DNA from: Thunnus maccoyii
Taxonomy: Eukaryota; Chordata; Actinopteri; Scombriformes; Scombridae
Direction of reading: 5' to 3'
Assembly (NCBI RefSeq): GCF_910596095.1
Contig: NC_056538.1
Coordinates: forward strand, 18,586,501 to 18,650,500
Length of the DNA: 64,000 nt
The notes beneath the pieces were generated by a model. It did not search any database. It worked only from the letters and a program-made list of their open reading frames with translations, and was not told the origin of the DNA. Within the stretch, counting starts at the first letter, position 1. Each line of letters starts with the position of its first letter. Positions 1-14,300 of this stretch are shown here, one piece after another. A program made the translations under genes and the position numbers.

Positions 1-2105
1 GAGTCCCAACAAATATGTACCACACGTCTGAATTCAACACTGTTTTGTCTGTATGTATGTCAATCAATTGATGTGTCGTTGTTGCTAGCCTATGATGCTT
101 GCTGCTCTTTCTGATAGAACCTGTCAATATGCTAACAGTTACTATCATGCCGAAGAGAGGGTCAGTCTTTTCTAGAGCTCCAGGAGGCTTACTCCTTCCT
201 TTGTATAGTACCCAGCAACAAAAAAAGCTGTGTTCTGCAAACACTGCAAGACTACATTTTCAGCCACACATGGTGGAAATACCAATATAAAAGATAATAT
301 TAAGATGGCCAAACATAAGCGGTGGTTTCCATGAGAGCTGAGAGCTCCAGAAAAGAAACTGCAAAACTGCAAAAAAAGACTGCAAAACATAAAGTACCCG
401 GTAATCTTCTTAAAAGTAACTTTCTTAAAGGCTCTCTCTTTATTTTTGTTATTATTAATGTTTTGATGTTTTAATCTTTTTAAACTCATGACCAGCTCAT
501 GGCATAGTGTTGTGAAGATGTTAGTTAAAGTTATTTTTACATTATAGCCTATAAAGTTATTTATAGGCCACAAAGAGTTTTGTACCTTGTTTTATTTTAA
601 ATAAATAAATAAGAAGCTGGCAAAGAATGTGTCACAGTTGGCTATTTAGGCGGCAGCCTACGCTTGTTCATGCTGGCAAATACCTTGGTGGATTTTGGGG
701 GACAAAACATAATTTTTCATCTGCTGAGGTGCTATCCAAGGTGTTAAAAGATGCGCTTGGTAGATGTGCTAAGCTGAAATAATTGTCCCCCATACTGATG
801 AAAATGCCTATGGTGCATGCATAAGTGCACACATGTGTGCATGCATGAATGTGCAGTACAATCAAGTCCCAATTTAAGGGTTAAAAAAATATGGTCACCC
901 TACCTTTGTGACCAAGCAAAAGCATCTTTTATTTACTCGCAGATGTCCTTGTTGGAGCATTATCTGTCAGCGCTCTTTTTATTCTAGTTGTTTTGTGGTT
1001 GATTTGTAGTTTGTTAGCTAGATTTTTCTGTGAATGGTTTACTGCTAACTAAGCAGCTAGCTATTATACTAGCTGTCTAAAGCTAAGGCGTTGCTACTGC
1101 AACATACTGTTATTTACTGCTAACTGTTGATGTTATATAATTCACCCTTTTTCCTTTGACTCATGTGGACTCTGCATGTCCACAATGATGTTTGTGAATC
1201 CAGTTTCACTTGTTACTGTACTGATTCATTTTTACAATACCTTCAGTTTAACATTTGTTTATGATATCTCATCATTTTCTGATTTATAATCATTATGTCT
1301 GAATTTATTGCCCAATACTGTTTTCATAGTTTCACAAAAAAAACAAAAACAAAACTCAAAGCCCAACTGCTGCCTTCAATCTTTATTGGGAGTGGGTTTA
1401 GCTCTCTGCAGATTTGTGCACCTACATAGTACATGAACATAGTGAGGGCTGATGAATCATAGTGCTGACAATGTTAAGTAAATAATGACGATGTTGCAAG
1501 TAAATAATGTTTCACTGATAACTTAAAAATGGATAAAGAAAAACGGTAGAGATAATGCTAAGAGACAGCTTTTTCCATTGTATATTATTTCAATGCAGTG
1601 ATTAAGGATTCAGGTCAGAGATTCACAGCATGAATTTAAGTCTGAGTCAATAATGATTAAGAATTCCTCATGATAGAGAGATCAAAACCACTGAAAAATC
1701 AGCTTCTTTTTCTGTAGAGGAACTACTTTATATATTTGTTCAATTATTAGATAGCAGTTAAGAATTCATGATTAAATATTTTACATCATTTTCAATTGGC
1801 ATATTATGTTTACATGATGCTATACGATGATCAAGTCATTTGGTCTGGACATTTATGAAGAAAAACAACATTGCAGAAGGTGCTTGTGCGTTTTCTTGCA
1901 ATAATAAATGAGCTAACCCATGAGAGACATTTTCTCTAAACAGTCCATCACAGAGGCTCGATATAACTGTCAAGCCACAAACATACATTATATTAAACTA
2001 GTATTAACAAGCTATCAATCTCAAAGTGGGATACAAAGAGTATTGATTTGTTGCCAGTGAGGGAAAATAAAAGGATCAAAGCAGCTTTTCTATTTGGGGA
2101 TGGTG
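1..2105. other. Non-coding flank 3' of the ZP-C/mucin gene
   Basis: AT-rich sequence with no supported exon apart from the BED-finger fragment near the left end. The short ORFs here show neither splice signals nor protein-like composition. Confidence 0.6.
200..332 (+). mobile_element. BED-type zinc-finger fragment, probably a hAT/ZBED remnant
   Basis: One plus-strand frame reads FCKHCKTTFSATHGG and then MAKHKRW. This is the CxxC, HGG, KHK pattern of BED-type fingers found in hAT-like transposases and ZBED-type domesticated genes. It is open for about 40 codons and then stops. No transposase core is seen around it. Probably a decayed fragment. Confidence 0.4.
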
Positions 2106-2111
2106 TTTATT
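2106..2111 (-). promoter_or_regulatory. Polyadenylation signal of the ZP-C/mucin gene
   Basis: AATAAA on the minus strand, about 250 nt past the stop codon at 2363-2365. It is the first canonical signal I see downstream and would give a 3' UTR of about 270 nt. Confidence 0.55.
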
Positions 2112-2362
2112 TTCAGTGAATGATAATAGACTGCTCATGGTTAAGTGTGAAATTTGACTGCAACAGCTGTGTCACCTATGAGAGGAGGTGTGAATTGGAT
2201 TGCTCCTCATCATCTAGTCTGGCCTATACCGGCTGATACGACTGGCCGCCTCTGCTCTATGGCTAATATGATTGACTGCTCACTGTCTGTTGACTAATGT
2301 AATTGTCTGCAGCTATTTTGGTGGGGACATGATCAGTGTAATTGGCAGCGGTTCCTCCTTGG

Positions 2363-5300
2363 TCACGGTAGGATCAAGTCACCTCCTCGGCACAGACAGC
2401 CACAGCAGGCTCTTGGTGGAGCTGCCGAGTGGAGCAGCCAGATTGCCCGGCGACGGTAGGCCAGCCACACCAGCAGCAGTGTAACTGTGACAAGAGAGGA
2501 GCCGACCACCAGGCTGACGATGACCAGAACCAGGTCCAGCTCTGATGGGTCTGAAAATCAAACAGACGAATAATGTGTCATGAGGTTACAGTCATGATTT
2601 GATTGTGCACTAAAACACTGTTTTCCATCTGCCTTCACTGCATTCAAATGTTTTTGATAATGTGTAGACTAACTTTACATGACAAACCTGTGAAGAGCTG
2701 TATGGCACAAACACCATTTAGCGATATAGCTCTTTTCCTCAATTGCTATAGATAAATGGCATGGTCATCTTTCATTTCCTGTTCTGCAGCATCTCTCGTG
2801 CATGCTCTGCTATCTCAGATCGATCGTTTTTGTTTTAAGGCACAGCTAATAATTACCTATATCCTTCGGGAAGGTAGAATTCTGCACTTCTTTCAACATG
2901 GGACCAAAGGATATGCGATTCCTGAGATTGGTGACAATAGCCTCTGGACCCTCTAAGGGAAATGCACTCCTCTGCTGAAGGCACTGCTATAAAAAGACAA
3001 GGGAAATATGTAGCATGTGAGAATGAAAAATGATAGAGTGGCTAAGAGGTAATTAAGTTTTTGGAAGAAGGATGGTGTTCCTGTTTATTATCAAAGACAG
3101 TGGAGAACAATGCACAGAAACAGTAATTGAAATAAAACAGGTGCACCTCTCTGATAAATATGTCTAAAACCTGTTTTCCTTTGTGGTATTTTTTTTCTGG
3201 ATAAAAGGGAAGGGGAAGATGCATGTATTTCAAACAGAGAGCTGGAAACAGGATTTTAGTTTGAGAGCAACACTATGTCTTTTAATCTAAGCAGCCCACT
3301 CTGAGCTTGCACAGTTCAAACATGGTAGTTGAGGTATAATGTATAGCTCTTATGTAAATGAAATGTTCCAGAAAAATATTAAGCATGACATCAAGTGCTA
3401 AGAAAGAAACCATTTTTTTCAAAGAAAGAGGGAAAAAGTGAACGCCGTACTTAGACGCAGCTTGCAATCCTGTTTGAGTCATGCATTTTAGGCATCAGTA
3501 AGTCAAGTGCAAACACCTATCATGTATTTTAACTGACCCACTGCAAAAAAAATTGCTGGTCTTTAAGAAGCTTGCAATACTACAATAACAAACATGATGA
3601 GACTCTAGGAACATTACTGTTGAGAGCTGTTGAAGAACTCTACAAAGGCAGACATCAGAATGAGTCTCCAGAGTTTATCCTCTGCTTCACCTCCGCCCTC
3701 TAACACGTACTTGTCAGATGACTCACTTTTTCCCATTAAATCAAAAGCCTCATTCCCACAACAACAGGAGACAGCAGTTGGTATCAGAGCATCAGCATCC
3801 GTTGTTACTCTGCAAGTTTTATTCTGTAACTTTTCAAAGACCTTATCTGACCTTCAGTTTGCATAATGACATGATAAATATTTTAGACTATGTGTGTTTG
3901 GCTGTCAGCCTCACTTCAGTAGTCCTTTTTCAGTACATCTCACTCTTTCCACATTTAGAAAACACTTCTTACACCTATGGCAGGATATTTATTTATTTTT
4001 TATTTATTTATATCAGACTACACTCCCCCCACTCCCCTCTTTTCACTTCTGATCCAGGAAAATAATTTATCCTCTTGCTTGCAAACAATCCTTCCTCTCC
4101 TCTGTTTTTCATCACATATGGAGTCATTTACCTCTTCACCAGTTGCACACTCACCTTGCTCACCCTTCTTTCTCGGATCCCCAGCCCATTTACACCTGCC
4201 TGTTCGCTCCTCGTCTGTCTCTCTGTTTTCACAGTGTCACACCCCGCGTCACAAAATTTAAATCACTCTCAGCTGCTCATTCTCTCATCCACTCGCATTC
4301 ATTACAGCCACTGCAGTCTTACCCTTTCACAGTCAGAGTGGTTTCTCAGGCAGACACTGAGATCACAGTGTAGGTACACTACTGAGTAATTAATCATTTG
4401 GAAGAGACTGATGGTGAAGCTGGCACTGGTTGACAGGGCACTGGGCAGCAGCGTGATCCCAGCTGGCTGTGCTGCTAACCTGAGGCACCAACACAAACAC
4501 ACAATAAAACCTTAGCAGTCATTTCATTTCCCCTCAAATGAAACTGTAAAATGCTTAGGGAAAATGTTAAAACTGAGAATATCCTGCAGGTAAAGTCTTC
4601 ATACAGAGCTGCACTGATCAATAAACATGAAAGCAGAAAAAAACACAGACCAGCTTGCTATCAATATTTTAAATTGAATTGAGCTGAAAGCTTAAGAGAA
4701 AAGAAATCATGTTAGGTAAAGGTCAGCTTTCCCTTAGTATCATTACTCATGTTGCATAATGTTAATAATATATGTGTAACTTGAATTCAGCATTATCATT
4801 TATTTAAATCGATAGACCTGAAAGGGGGCTCGAGCCCCTGCCCATTTGGCCTCTGAGAGAGAAAATGTCCCTTTTGTGGGGTGTTTTTTTTTTTTTTTAA
4901 TAAATAAATTCCTGTTATTCCTGCTACTTCCAGCGTTTCTGAGTGTAGCTGACAGATAATTTATATTAGATGGCCTATATGTTAGTTTTAATAGTTTACC
5001 ATAAGGTAAAGTGATTGTAGTTGAAAGAACTCAGTAGTAGTTATACATTTGTGAAAAGGGTTTGCATCTTTATCCCCCACAAGCTACAAAATAACAACAA
5101 TATGATACATTTAAGAAATACAACAAAATTAAGCACATTTGCCTCCTTTCTGTAACAAGCAGCCAATGAGGTGCATTCAATGTTAACTAAGTTAATCTGA
5201 GTTTCTAGTGTCAAATTGATCTGCATTAACTATACTCAGCAGTGATGTTGCCATTGTGTTTGTGTTGTTAATGTCAGAAATTAAAGTAACACCTAGTGTA

Positions 5301-8300
5301 TGATTACATGTACAGTGAGCATATATATTTCCTTTCTTTGTATTTTATGTGTTATCTTTGTTCAACAGGTGAATATCTGAGTAAAGACAGTGGATCCACC
5401 TATATTTACATGAATGTTGAATGTTAAATGTTTACTAAATGTCATTATATATTTAGGAAAATGGTTAAATTCAAGCACTCTTTTCAGTATTTTTGGAGGG
5501 AGGGAGCGAGGGAAGAGATGAAGGAATGTTAACTGTTAAAATCTTTTATAAACTAGTGTCTAATACACCTGATCTAAAGCTAATGTGTTGCTTTTTAGAA
5601 TTGTGGCTTAAATGCATGAAGTCTCAGTATTATGATATGATATGTGAATTATATTAAACTAATTTGTTGGTACATAGTAATAGTATCTTAGCCATACAAT
5701 ATCAGCATCTTCTTATTGCCCATATTTACTGAAGCAGTTATGCCCTCTATGGAGAGGTGGTAAGAGACGAATATAGAGGCGAGAGAGGCAGCCATGCAGC
5801 CAGAGAAAGTATATCCTTGTCAGCAGTTTTAAGCCGAACTTCTGCAAGTGAGGATGTCAGTCAGAGGGCTACAGTGGGTAAGAGTTGGGCTGGTTAACAT
5901 GTGAGGAGAATTTACTGAAATATACTTCATTTCTTTGCATGTATCATCAATTAACTGTCATGTAGCAGCGTTTGAACCAACCTCAGTCATGGGTTTGTTT
6001 TAAAACATACATTTTGATATCAATGTCGCAAAAGTAGTCATTCTGAGCATATATTTATTTATTTGCAAAAATCGCCTTTTATGAATTTGGGCCTCTGCCC
6101 CTCTAACATCCTGTGCACAGTTTTGATTAACAAGTAGTGATTTGCTGTAAATGTGCATTTATGACCACTAGCCTCCGCTTTAAAACAATGCAAGCATGAC
6201 GATAGAGAAACAAGCCTATCTGTCTGTAGAGTTGTCTTTAGTGTTTGACAAACATTAGCAAAATAACTGATGACAAAACACATTAAGAACTGCATTGATT
6301 GCACAGACGGGGGCATCCTCATTAGACAAACTACTTCAGAAAACACCAGAGAACACCAGTGGCAGCTAACGATTGTGCGGTAATTATTAAAAAGTCCACT
6401 GAAAGCGCTGCATTTTCCATATACGTCACACAGATGTTTATGGGCTTAATGAATGAACAAATTAATGAATTATCATTATTTACATTGTCCTTTTTACAGC
6501 AGAGCCATCTCTAAGACACATTGCAAACACACACTAAAACAGGCAATGTTGTCTGTTTAACAGGCATGTGTCATATGAGGAAAATGTAGGCTGTGCCTCA
6601 GCCTCACACTCAGGATGATAGTGAAGATGAAAATGAAGACATAGATGACTAGAAGAGTTGATTCAGTAGATTCACATGATGGGAGCAAAGTGATTCACAT
6701 GTTTAGTTATTTTAGAGTTATTTTTGGCATAGGTTTATTTTATAAATAATTTAAAACCAATACATAGCCTAGATGAGACATGGGATTAAAAACATGCTCA
6801 CTCTTCAAATAACCTTGTGTATTTTTGTTGAATAAGAGTGCATTTATATTTCTAATAAAAGAATACATTAACCATCTTTGTGGCATGCCTTGATAAACCT
6901 TACAGTGAAAGTGTCAATAAATAAATAAAGATTAATAAATAAGGTCAAATGATTCTTAACTACAAAAGTTCTGATCAGTCAGGAATATGCTGGTTTTAAA
7001 CAGCTAGTTACAGACTGTGTGGGCTAGAAGCCTATTTCTCCTTTACAATAATTCATTACATGTTTACAATCGGTAGGCAAACTCATTAAAATATGCAATA
7101 ATTAAGATCAGTTCATATGATGGAGTAGTGGCTACTCCATATCTTTGTGGAAAGCCCTGCTATTCACATTTGACATATTTTAGAATTTGTTTATTCATTC
7201 ATACCGCTCCCTCTCTAACTCTGCAGGAGTACGTTGAATTTCTACCCATCTGAGTGAAGCTGGTTCACAGTGATAACAACCATCAACCTACAGCAGTCCT
7301 CTGTTTACTGAGCAGATAATATTCTGCTTTTAAAAATGTACCTGCAACTCTAAGCATTGATATGAATTATGCCCACAATGTTTTTCTCGTAAACATGTTT
7401 GTAAGGCATTACAGTCCAGCAAGGTTGTATTAAGGCTGTTACAAAGGTTGAAGACCTGCATTATTCATGGATGTGTTTTTATATGTTTATAAAAAACAAA
7501 AGTCAGGATTTTACCATTTTCTTTGAAAACCTCAATGCAAGGTCTACCATATGATGCAGCATATGAAAGAAAAATATTGCAAAACCCCTGTATTTGCTGA
7601 CTCTGCTCATCTTCATTCAGCTTTTTTACTACTGAAAAATACATTTTCTAGGCTGCCTTTTTACCTTGAAATGAAAACACATCATAAAAGACTAAAATCT
7701 TTTCCCAGTCACCTACAATATGTGTGGACCCATGAGTATTCCAGACTTTCCTTTGTACCTGGAGAAGAGGCAGCAAGTGGAGCTGGTGAGGTTGGGCTGG
7801 ATGGTGGGGGACAGACAACAGGAGGTGACCTCAAGGTTTATCTGACTGTTGTTTGTCTTCAGGTTGATAACCACTCTGAGATTCCCCAGGGCAGGCACGG
7901 CATCGCCAGGCTCGACACCTCTCTCCAGGTTCAGACTCATCTCTGCGGTGTAGTTCCCACTGCCACACAGGTCTTCTGAAACTTCTGTTACTCTGGTAAT
8001 AGATTCATATTATTGCAGTTTGCCAGAAAAAAAAACAAGATATGTCTCAGTGAAACTTTACTGAAATGACTCACAATTATTTTCATTATCATTGATTCAT
8101 TTTGTCAATGAATTGATTAAATGTTTTGTCCATAAAATGTCAAAATAGTGAAAAATGCAGATCACAATGTGTGTAAAGCTTAAGATGAGATCATATAATG
8201 TCCTGTTTTTTCTGACCAACTCTCCAAACCTGAAATCTTACTATCACATAAGATGTAGAAAAGCAGCATATCATCACAATTTAGAGGCTGAAACTAGTGA

Positions 8301-11300
8301 CTGCCATTTTTACTTACTAGTACAACACTACAAAGGAGCATTCCAGTGGTTTAACATGTTGTACGCCACGAGCTACATAACAAATTACACGCTTTCCTTT
8401 AATGCTGACTATGGCCCAAAATAGATGGGTTTTAAAAGTTTTAGATTGATGTCATACCTTCCTGGCATTAATTTCTTTTCAATCATTTTGCTGCACTATG
8501 AAAATCGACTTCAGAGAACTGAAACTTGCCTGAGACAGGTAATCCATCACAGTGAACAATTTGACTGTCTGTATCTTTTATCAAAGTTGAGCAGGCACTG
8601 TTCTGAAAACTGTCCTCAAACTCCCCATTGGTGAATTTAAGGATGCTCTTATATCTGACAATTCAGATTTGGCTGCCAAACAGCATCGTCTTCAATGCAA
8701 ACAAGACTCTATATGATGTACAGCCATGCTAGTGGCTCTGTAAGGCTGCAGGCCTACTTATTATTTAGGCACAGCAGTGTTCTGAGCTAAATGCTAAGGT
8801 AATGCTAATATGCTCACAATATCAATGCTAACATGCTGATGTTTAGCAGGTGTAATGTTTAGCATGTTCACCATCTTAGTTTAGTGTATTATGCTGCTAA
8901 TTAGGATCAAACACTATAAACATTATAGCTGAGACTGATGTGAATGTCTTTAGTTTTGCATGTGATTGGTCATAAACCAACACTGGATAAAATTATAAAT
9001 GTGACCTGCTCATAACTGTATTACTATGTGACAATATTAATATAGGAAAAAGTAAACATGACAAAATGTTGTGCTGTGATTACCTGCCCAATAGCATAGT
9101 GTAACTCATGCAAAACCACCAGTAATGGTTCTTTAATGGTAATGTGTAATTAATTGGATACAAGGTAAGATTACCCAGAGAGATATAGATGAGATGAGGC
9201 CCTTCTCCTGTGTTGCAGTCTCAGTAGCTCTGATTCAGACTTCTGCTCCAGCAGTAATAGCCTGTGCCCAGACTCTTGAACTGCCATCTCTCCTTTAACC
9301 ATATTACGAGCTGACCTGTTGGCATTTTGTGCCTCAAATATCTCAGCTTTGGCTGTTCCTCTATTTAATTGCGTTTTTGTATTTTTTTCAGTGAACAGTG
9401 TGTGCTCAGTAGTCTTTTCAGTGGTCTGTACAGTAGTTGCTTCAGGTTCAGATAAAGTGACCTCTGTTGCAATAGCCTCCTGAGTGTCAGAGGTCTCTCT
9501 GTGAGAGTTTCTTTGTGTTTTTTTCTCTACAAACTGAGCCTGCTCAGGTGTCCCACGTCTCGCCAAATGATCTGTTTCAACACGTAATCTCTGTGTTTTT
9601 GTTGAGGGTCCATTTGTCATACTCTTGGCTTTTTTTGTCATAGTCTCATCAACAATGACATGATCAGATTTAGTGGTGACTGGTGAAAGGGCTGTGCTGT
9701 CGAGGTTGGTGGCCTGTGGTGAAGTATTTCCAGGTACAGGACAGTCAGTGCCACAGTTGCCATTCTCTGGTTTTGTGTCAGGAGTCTGCACTGCATTAAA
9801 ATGATCTCCCCCACTATCAGCCTTTGTTTTATACATTCTCTCTCGAGTGGTATGATCAATCTCACCTGCTCCAATTGTTGTTTTAGTGGTCCCACCTGAT
9901 GTAGCACAGCCAATTGTCTTACAGCTGGTTTTATTAATAATCTCTGGAGGCAAGATCCCTGTAGGTGGTACAGAATCAGTCACAGCTCCAAGTATCACTT
10001 GACTTATTGAGGTCTTTTCAGGTAATGTATGCTTCTTATGTTTGTCTGCACTGTCCAGTGTATGTGCTGCAAAAGTCTTTTTAGACAGAGCATAATAAGC
10101 TTCAAAAGCACTCTTTGTTGTCAGAGCTGTTTTGATGTATTTAAATGATGAGCATCCAACTCTTTTAACCACAGTAGGTGTTGTTTCATGTGCCCCTCCA
10201 GCTATGTGGGTAGCCTTTAACACAGATGCTTGAATGCCCAGCTCTGAGTCATTGATAGGACGAATTATTGCAATCATGCCAGGTGGGGCATGCTGGCTTT
10301 GTTCGATAACTTGTCCAGACATTTCATGCTCAGGCTGCTCCACACTCTGTGTTTCTGTTGTGTTTTTTCTTTTCACAGCAGGGGTGAGCTTGCCAATAGT
10401 GGGAGCTGAGGGAGGCTCTCTCAGTGACAAAGCCTCAGTATGACTATTGGAGTGTACCATATGCTCAGCATGTGCAGCCTGAGATGACTTTTCAATAACA
10501 GCTTGCACATTCTCACTAGTGGTCACTGCTGATTCATGAGCTTCTGTGGACACTCTAAGACCGCTTATGCTAGCAGTTGGTGCCAAAGACACATAATCAT
10601 TGGTTCTAGTAGTGGTCATCTGGAATTGAGAGGTAATATTCAATATCCGGTCAGAAATCTGCTGTGTGGATATATTGGGGACCTTAAGGTCAATTCCAAC
10701 AGGCAGAGTGCTGACAGAGCCATGTGGTGTGGAGGGATCATGTTGCTTTTCAGGTGCTTTTGCTGCATGATGCTCCATATCATAAATAGTATTGTTAGTC
10801 ACATCATTAGTCTGTATTTTGGGTATTTCAGGCTGACTGTCTGACTCAACAAATACTGTGGTGCCAGCTTGATCATTTGCATCAAGCACAGGTGTAGCAA
10901 AATCATTTGTAACAGGCGCAACATGCTCATTTGATGCCTGCACAATCTTGTGGGCGGTCTCAAATGCAAATGTGATAGTATTTGTTTCTTTATCACCTTC
11001 TAACTGGGACAGATGATGAATATTTTGGAGGGTTGTTTTCACTGCACTGTTGGACGGGTCACTGTGGTTATTCTTGTTAGTGTTTTTTACCGCTGGTTTC
11101 TCAGTCTGTATTAAAGACAAAGAGTTGAATTCATCAGCGTTATTAGCATGGTATTTACTCCTCCCAATTGTTTGTGCTATAAAAGAGGAACTGTTGTTCT
11201 CATCACTGTTCTCTGCCATTTGCTTTGTGATTGCATCTGAATGTTTCACCGCAAAGGTCACCATAGTTTGCACACTGTCATTCTCCTCAATTTGATTTGT

Positions 11301-14300
11301 CTCATCAGCAGTCCCTAACAAGGACTCAGCATGGGCACGTCCACTATTTGCATATACAGCGTTGGAGTTTGCCCTCAATATTTCTTTTTCTGAGGTTGAT
11401 CTTGTTAGCCTCGTCGGGCTATAGGTGCCAGGTAAACTGTCACCTCCAAACAGCATGAGATTTAGCAGTGGTGACATGCTGCTGAGAGGAAATTGATTGT
11501 TTTTTGCTTTAGGGCTCATTGATGCCATTAGGGTCTGTACAGATCTCTGCTCGTTATCAGCAGCAGGAGCATGCAAAACATCTGAACAGGCTGTCTTCTC
11601 TGACAATTTAAATGAGCACGGCTGGCCTGAAGTCATGTCAAAAGAGGAGGAGGACTGACTTATCTCAGGGGCAGACTGCCCTTGGTGAGGCTGTTGCTGG
11701 CCATTGGACATGTGGGCCTCAGATGACAAGGCTGCTGCTGTGGGTGGCCTGGTAGATGAGTCATTATACATCCGCTGGGACAGATTCACTGAAGTAGATA
11801 TATTTACTTCTTCATTCATGTTTGAGGTTAAATGGTCCTTGACACCGGATTCAAATACATGTGCTGGTATAATGTGTTCCACTCGCTCGCCCTCATTCGT
11901 GGTCCGTAAAAGTGAATTTGGCTCCGAAACTGAAGTACTAAATTTATGCCTGTGATCTGAGATGCTGTAAATAATTGATACATTGAGAGTAGAACTATTT
12001 ACTGTAAAGTGGGGCTTAGCACTCGGCAACCCGCTTGTGATTGCCAATCGTGGGGTGGTGAGTGACAACATATTACTAATACTCTTTAGTTCAGAGTGAG
12101 CTGATTTAGTTTCACTCTGATGTGCAGCAATTGGCTTCAAGGTTCCGTGAAATTTTGAAGTGCTAACTTTAAATGGCTTTGGGTCCGTTTTCGGAATGAC
12201 AGTCACAGAAAATGTAGCCTCAACAACTTTGTTCCGAGTACTTTCTTTAGTAAGTGAAGCCGTTGCCTCACGCGTTGTAAGCATGGCCCTGTGGCTTGAC
12301 GAATGAGGTTTAATTTGTGTGTGTGACTCTTTAAGAAGAGATGTCATTCTTGACACTTCCGGGCTCTCAGATCCCAGAGTTGAGTGTTGTAGTCTGTGAT
12401 TGCTTGTCACTTTGTAGGGAAATGGCATATATTTCATTTCCACTATTTCTGCTTTTTTTTCATCCAGATGAATGCCACTGTGCTCAGTGGCTCCCAACTG
12501 TTTAATCAAACTGTGGCCGGAGGACAGGTTTGTAACAGTGTGCCCTTCATCTCTGTTACGTTCTTTAGAATTAGTAGTATATCCAAAGGGAACATATGTC
12601 GTTTGTTTAATGTCTTCCTTGTTCACTGTAACTTTTCTTCCAGCCTCTTCTCCCTCCTCTGTCAAAGACACTCTCTGCTTTTCAGCTATAGACTCCTCAT
12701 CCTTGGTTATGTTTTCTCCATCTCTGCTGGTATTCTCTGTATTTGTTTCAGTCATACCATTTCTTTTAGCTTTTTCTTTGTCCATTATTTCCACTTGTCT
12801 TAGATCTTCGTCTTTTCGACCTCCATCTTCCTCTCTACTTGTCTTGGCCTCGTGTTGTTTCATTTTGTCCTCCTCTCTGCCTGCATTTTGATTTATCGCT
12901 ATCACAGTAGTAATTATCTTTTCTTGTTTACTGCTTTCAGTCTTATCTGATCTAAGTAATTCCTCTCCTCTGTTCCCCAACTTTTCATCATTCCTTGTCT
13001 CCTGTTTTTGTTGCAACTTTTGTATGTCTTTAATTTCTTTGTCCTCATATTTGGCGACTACAGTCACCATCTGCTCATTTCTATCTCCCAGCTTCAGATT
13101 GTGTACTATTAGTGACTCTCTGATTAAATCCCTGTTATATTTTACAAAAGACTGGGGTGTTGGTGCCACACGGTTATCATTTCCAACATCAAAAGTGATT
13201 TTTGATTGACTCCCTAAAAGTCTGCTCATTGTCAGACTCTCAGAGAATGACTTTGTTGATCGCGTTGTCAACATGGAAACATAATCATCAAAGTCCTGTC
13301 TTGATTCTGAGAGAAACAACTTCCCAGGCACAACGACTTTTTTCATTGTGAAGGTTGGAGTAGGTGTTTTTTCCATAACTGGTATGTTCACCGTTCCTGA
13401 GGGATGAACAGAAGCCTGTTTAATCATGCTGTTTACAGTGCTAGGCGTATGAGGATCTTGCTTATCTGTCAGTTGTCTCACTGTGGTTATAGTTGCAAAT
13501 TTGATGGAAGAATCCCCAGGTAACAAAGTCAATATGGGCTCTTTCTTGTGAGAGCTTGGTTTAACAGGCATTTGGCCACTAAATACAGAGTTCAAAGAAT
13601 CTGCTCTTCCTGTCAGAGAGAGAGATTCAGGATTTTCGACTGCAGAAGTGTTTGGCTTACTAAGTCTGAAGGGTGTAATTACACTATGGGCTTCAATCAA
13701 ACTCATTCTTGTAGTTGGATGTGATGCAGTGCTGTGATCACTACCTTCTGGAAGAACACTTTTCTGACTGTTTTGGGGAGCTTTAGAGATGCCAAGCATA
13801 TTTCTTACAGTGGGACGGTTTGAAGCATCGTTGTTATTCTTACTGAAATAGATTAGTTTTGACTGTGTGTCCCTGATGCTCACCTCTTTACCGAACATCT
13901 CTTGATCTCCATTTTTTACCGATTTCCTTACAGTATAAAGTGACTTTGATGAGTGATAAAGTGCCGTGGTTGTTGAGATCGGTCTCTCTGCAACAAAGGT
14001 TTCACTAGGATAGGTGTGCCCTGATTGTTTCTTGGTGTCTTTTTGTGATTCTGACGATATCTCAGAATGAGGTCGTGTGTCAAACTCAGCTGTTCCTGTA
14101 TCTGAGAAAAAAGATCTGATATGGGAATTAATCAAAGTGCTTTGACTATGATTTACAGTTTTACTGAAGGATGAAGGAGGAAATGTCTGATGGTGAACCA
14201 TTTTTTCCGTCACACTAACACTGGACCGCATGGTAATGTTTTGGTGACTTTTGTCTTTGCTCAGTATTTTTTCTCGTTGTCCAATTGACTGTTGCTGTAA

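Noticed and set aside
6059..6346. 95-codon minus ORF considered as an extra ZP-gene exon
   Set aside because: Exons 3 and 4 already join in phase (phase 2 to one base) and give a continuous ZP-C module; this ORF lacks splice sites and ZP-like residues.
7551..7979. 142-codon plus-strand ORF
   Set aside because: Antisense shadow of exon 3 of the ZP-C/mucin gene, whose splice sites and phases are secure.
12396..12891. Two overlapping plus-strand ORFs of about 135-139 codons, hydrophobic and Ser/Phe-rich
   Set aside because: Antisense to the Lys/Glu-rich part of the 6-kb exon, which automatically gives Phe/Ser/Leu-rich frames.
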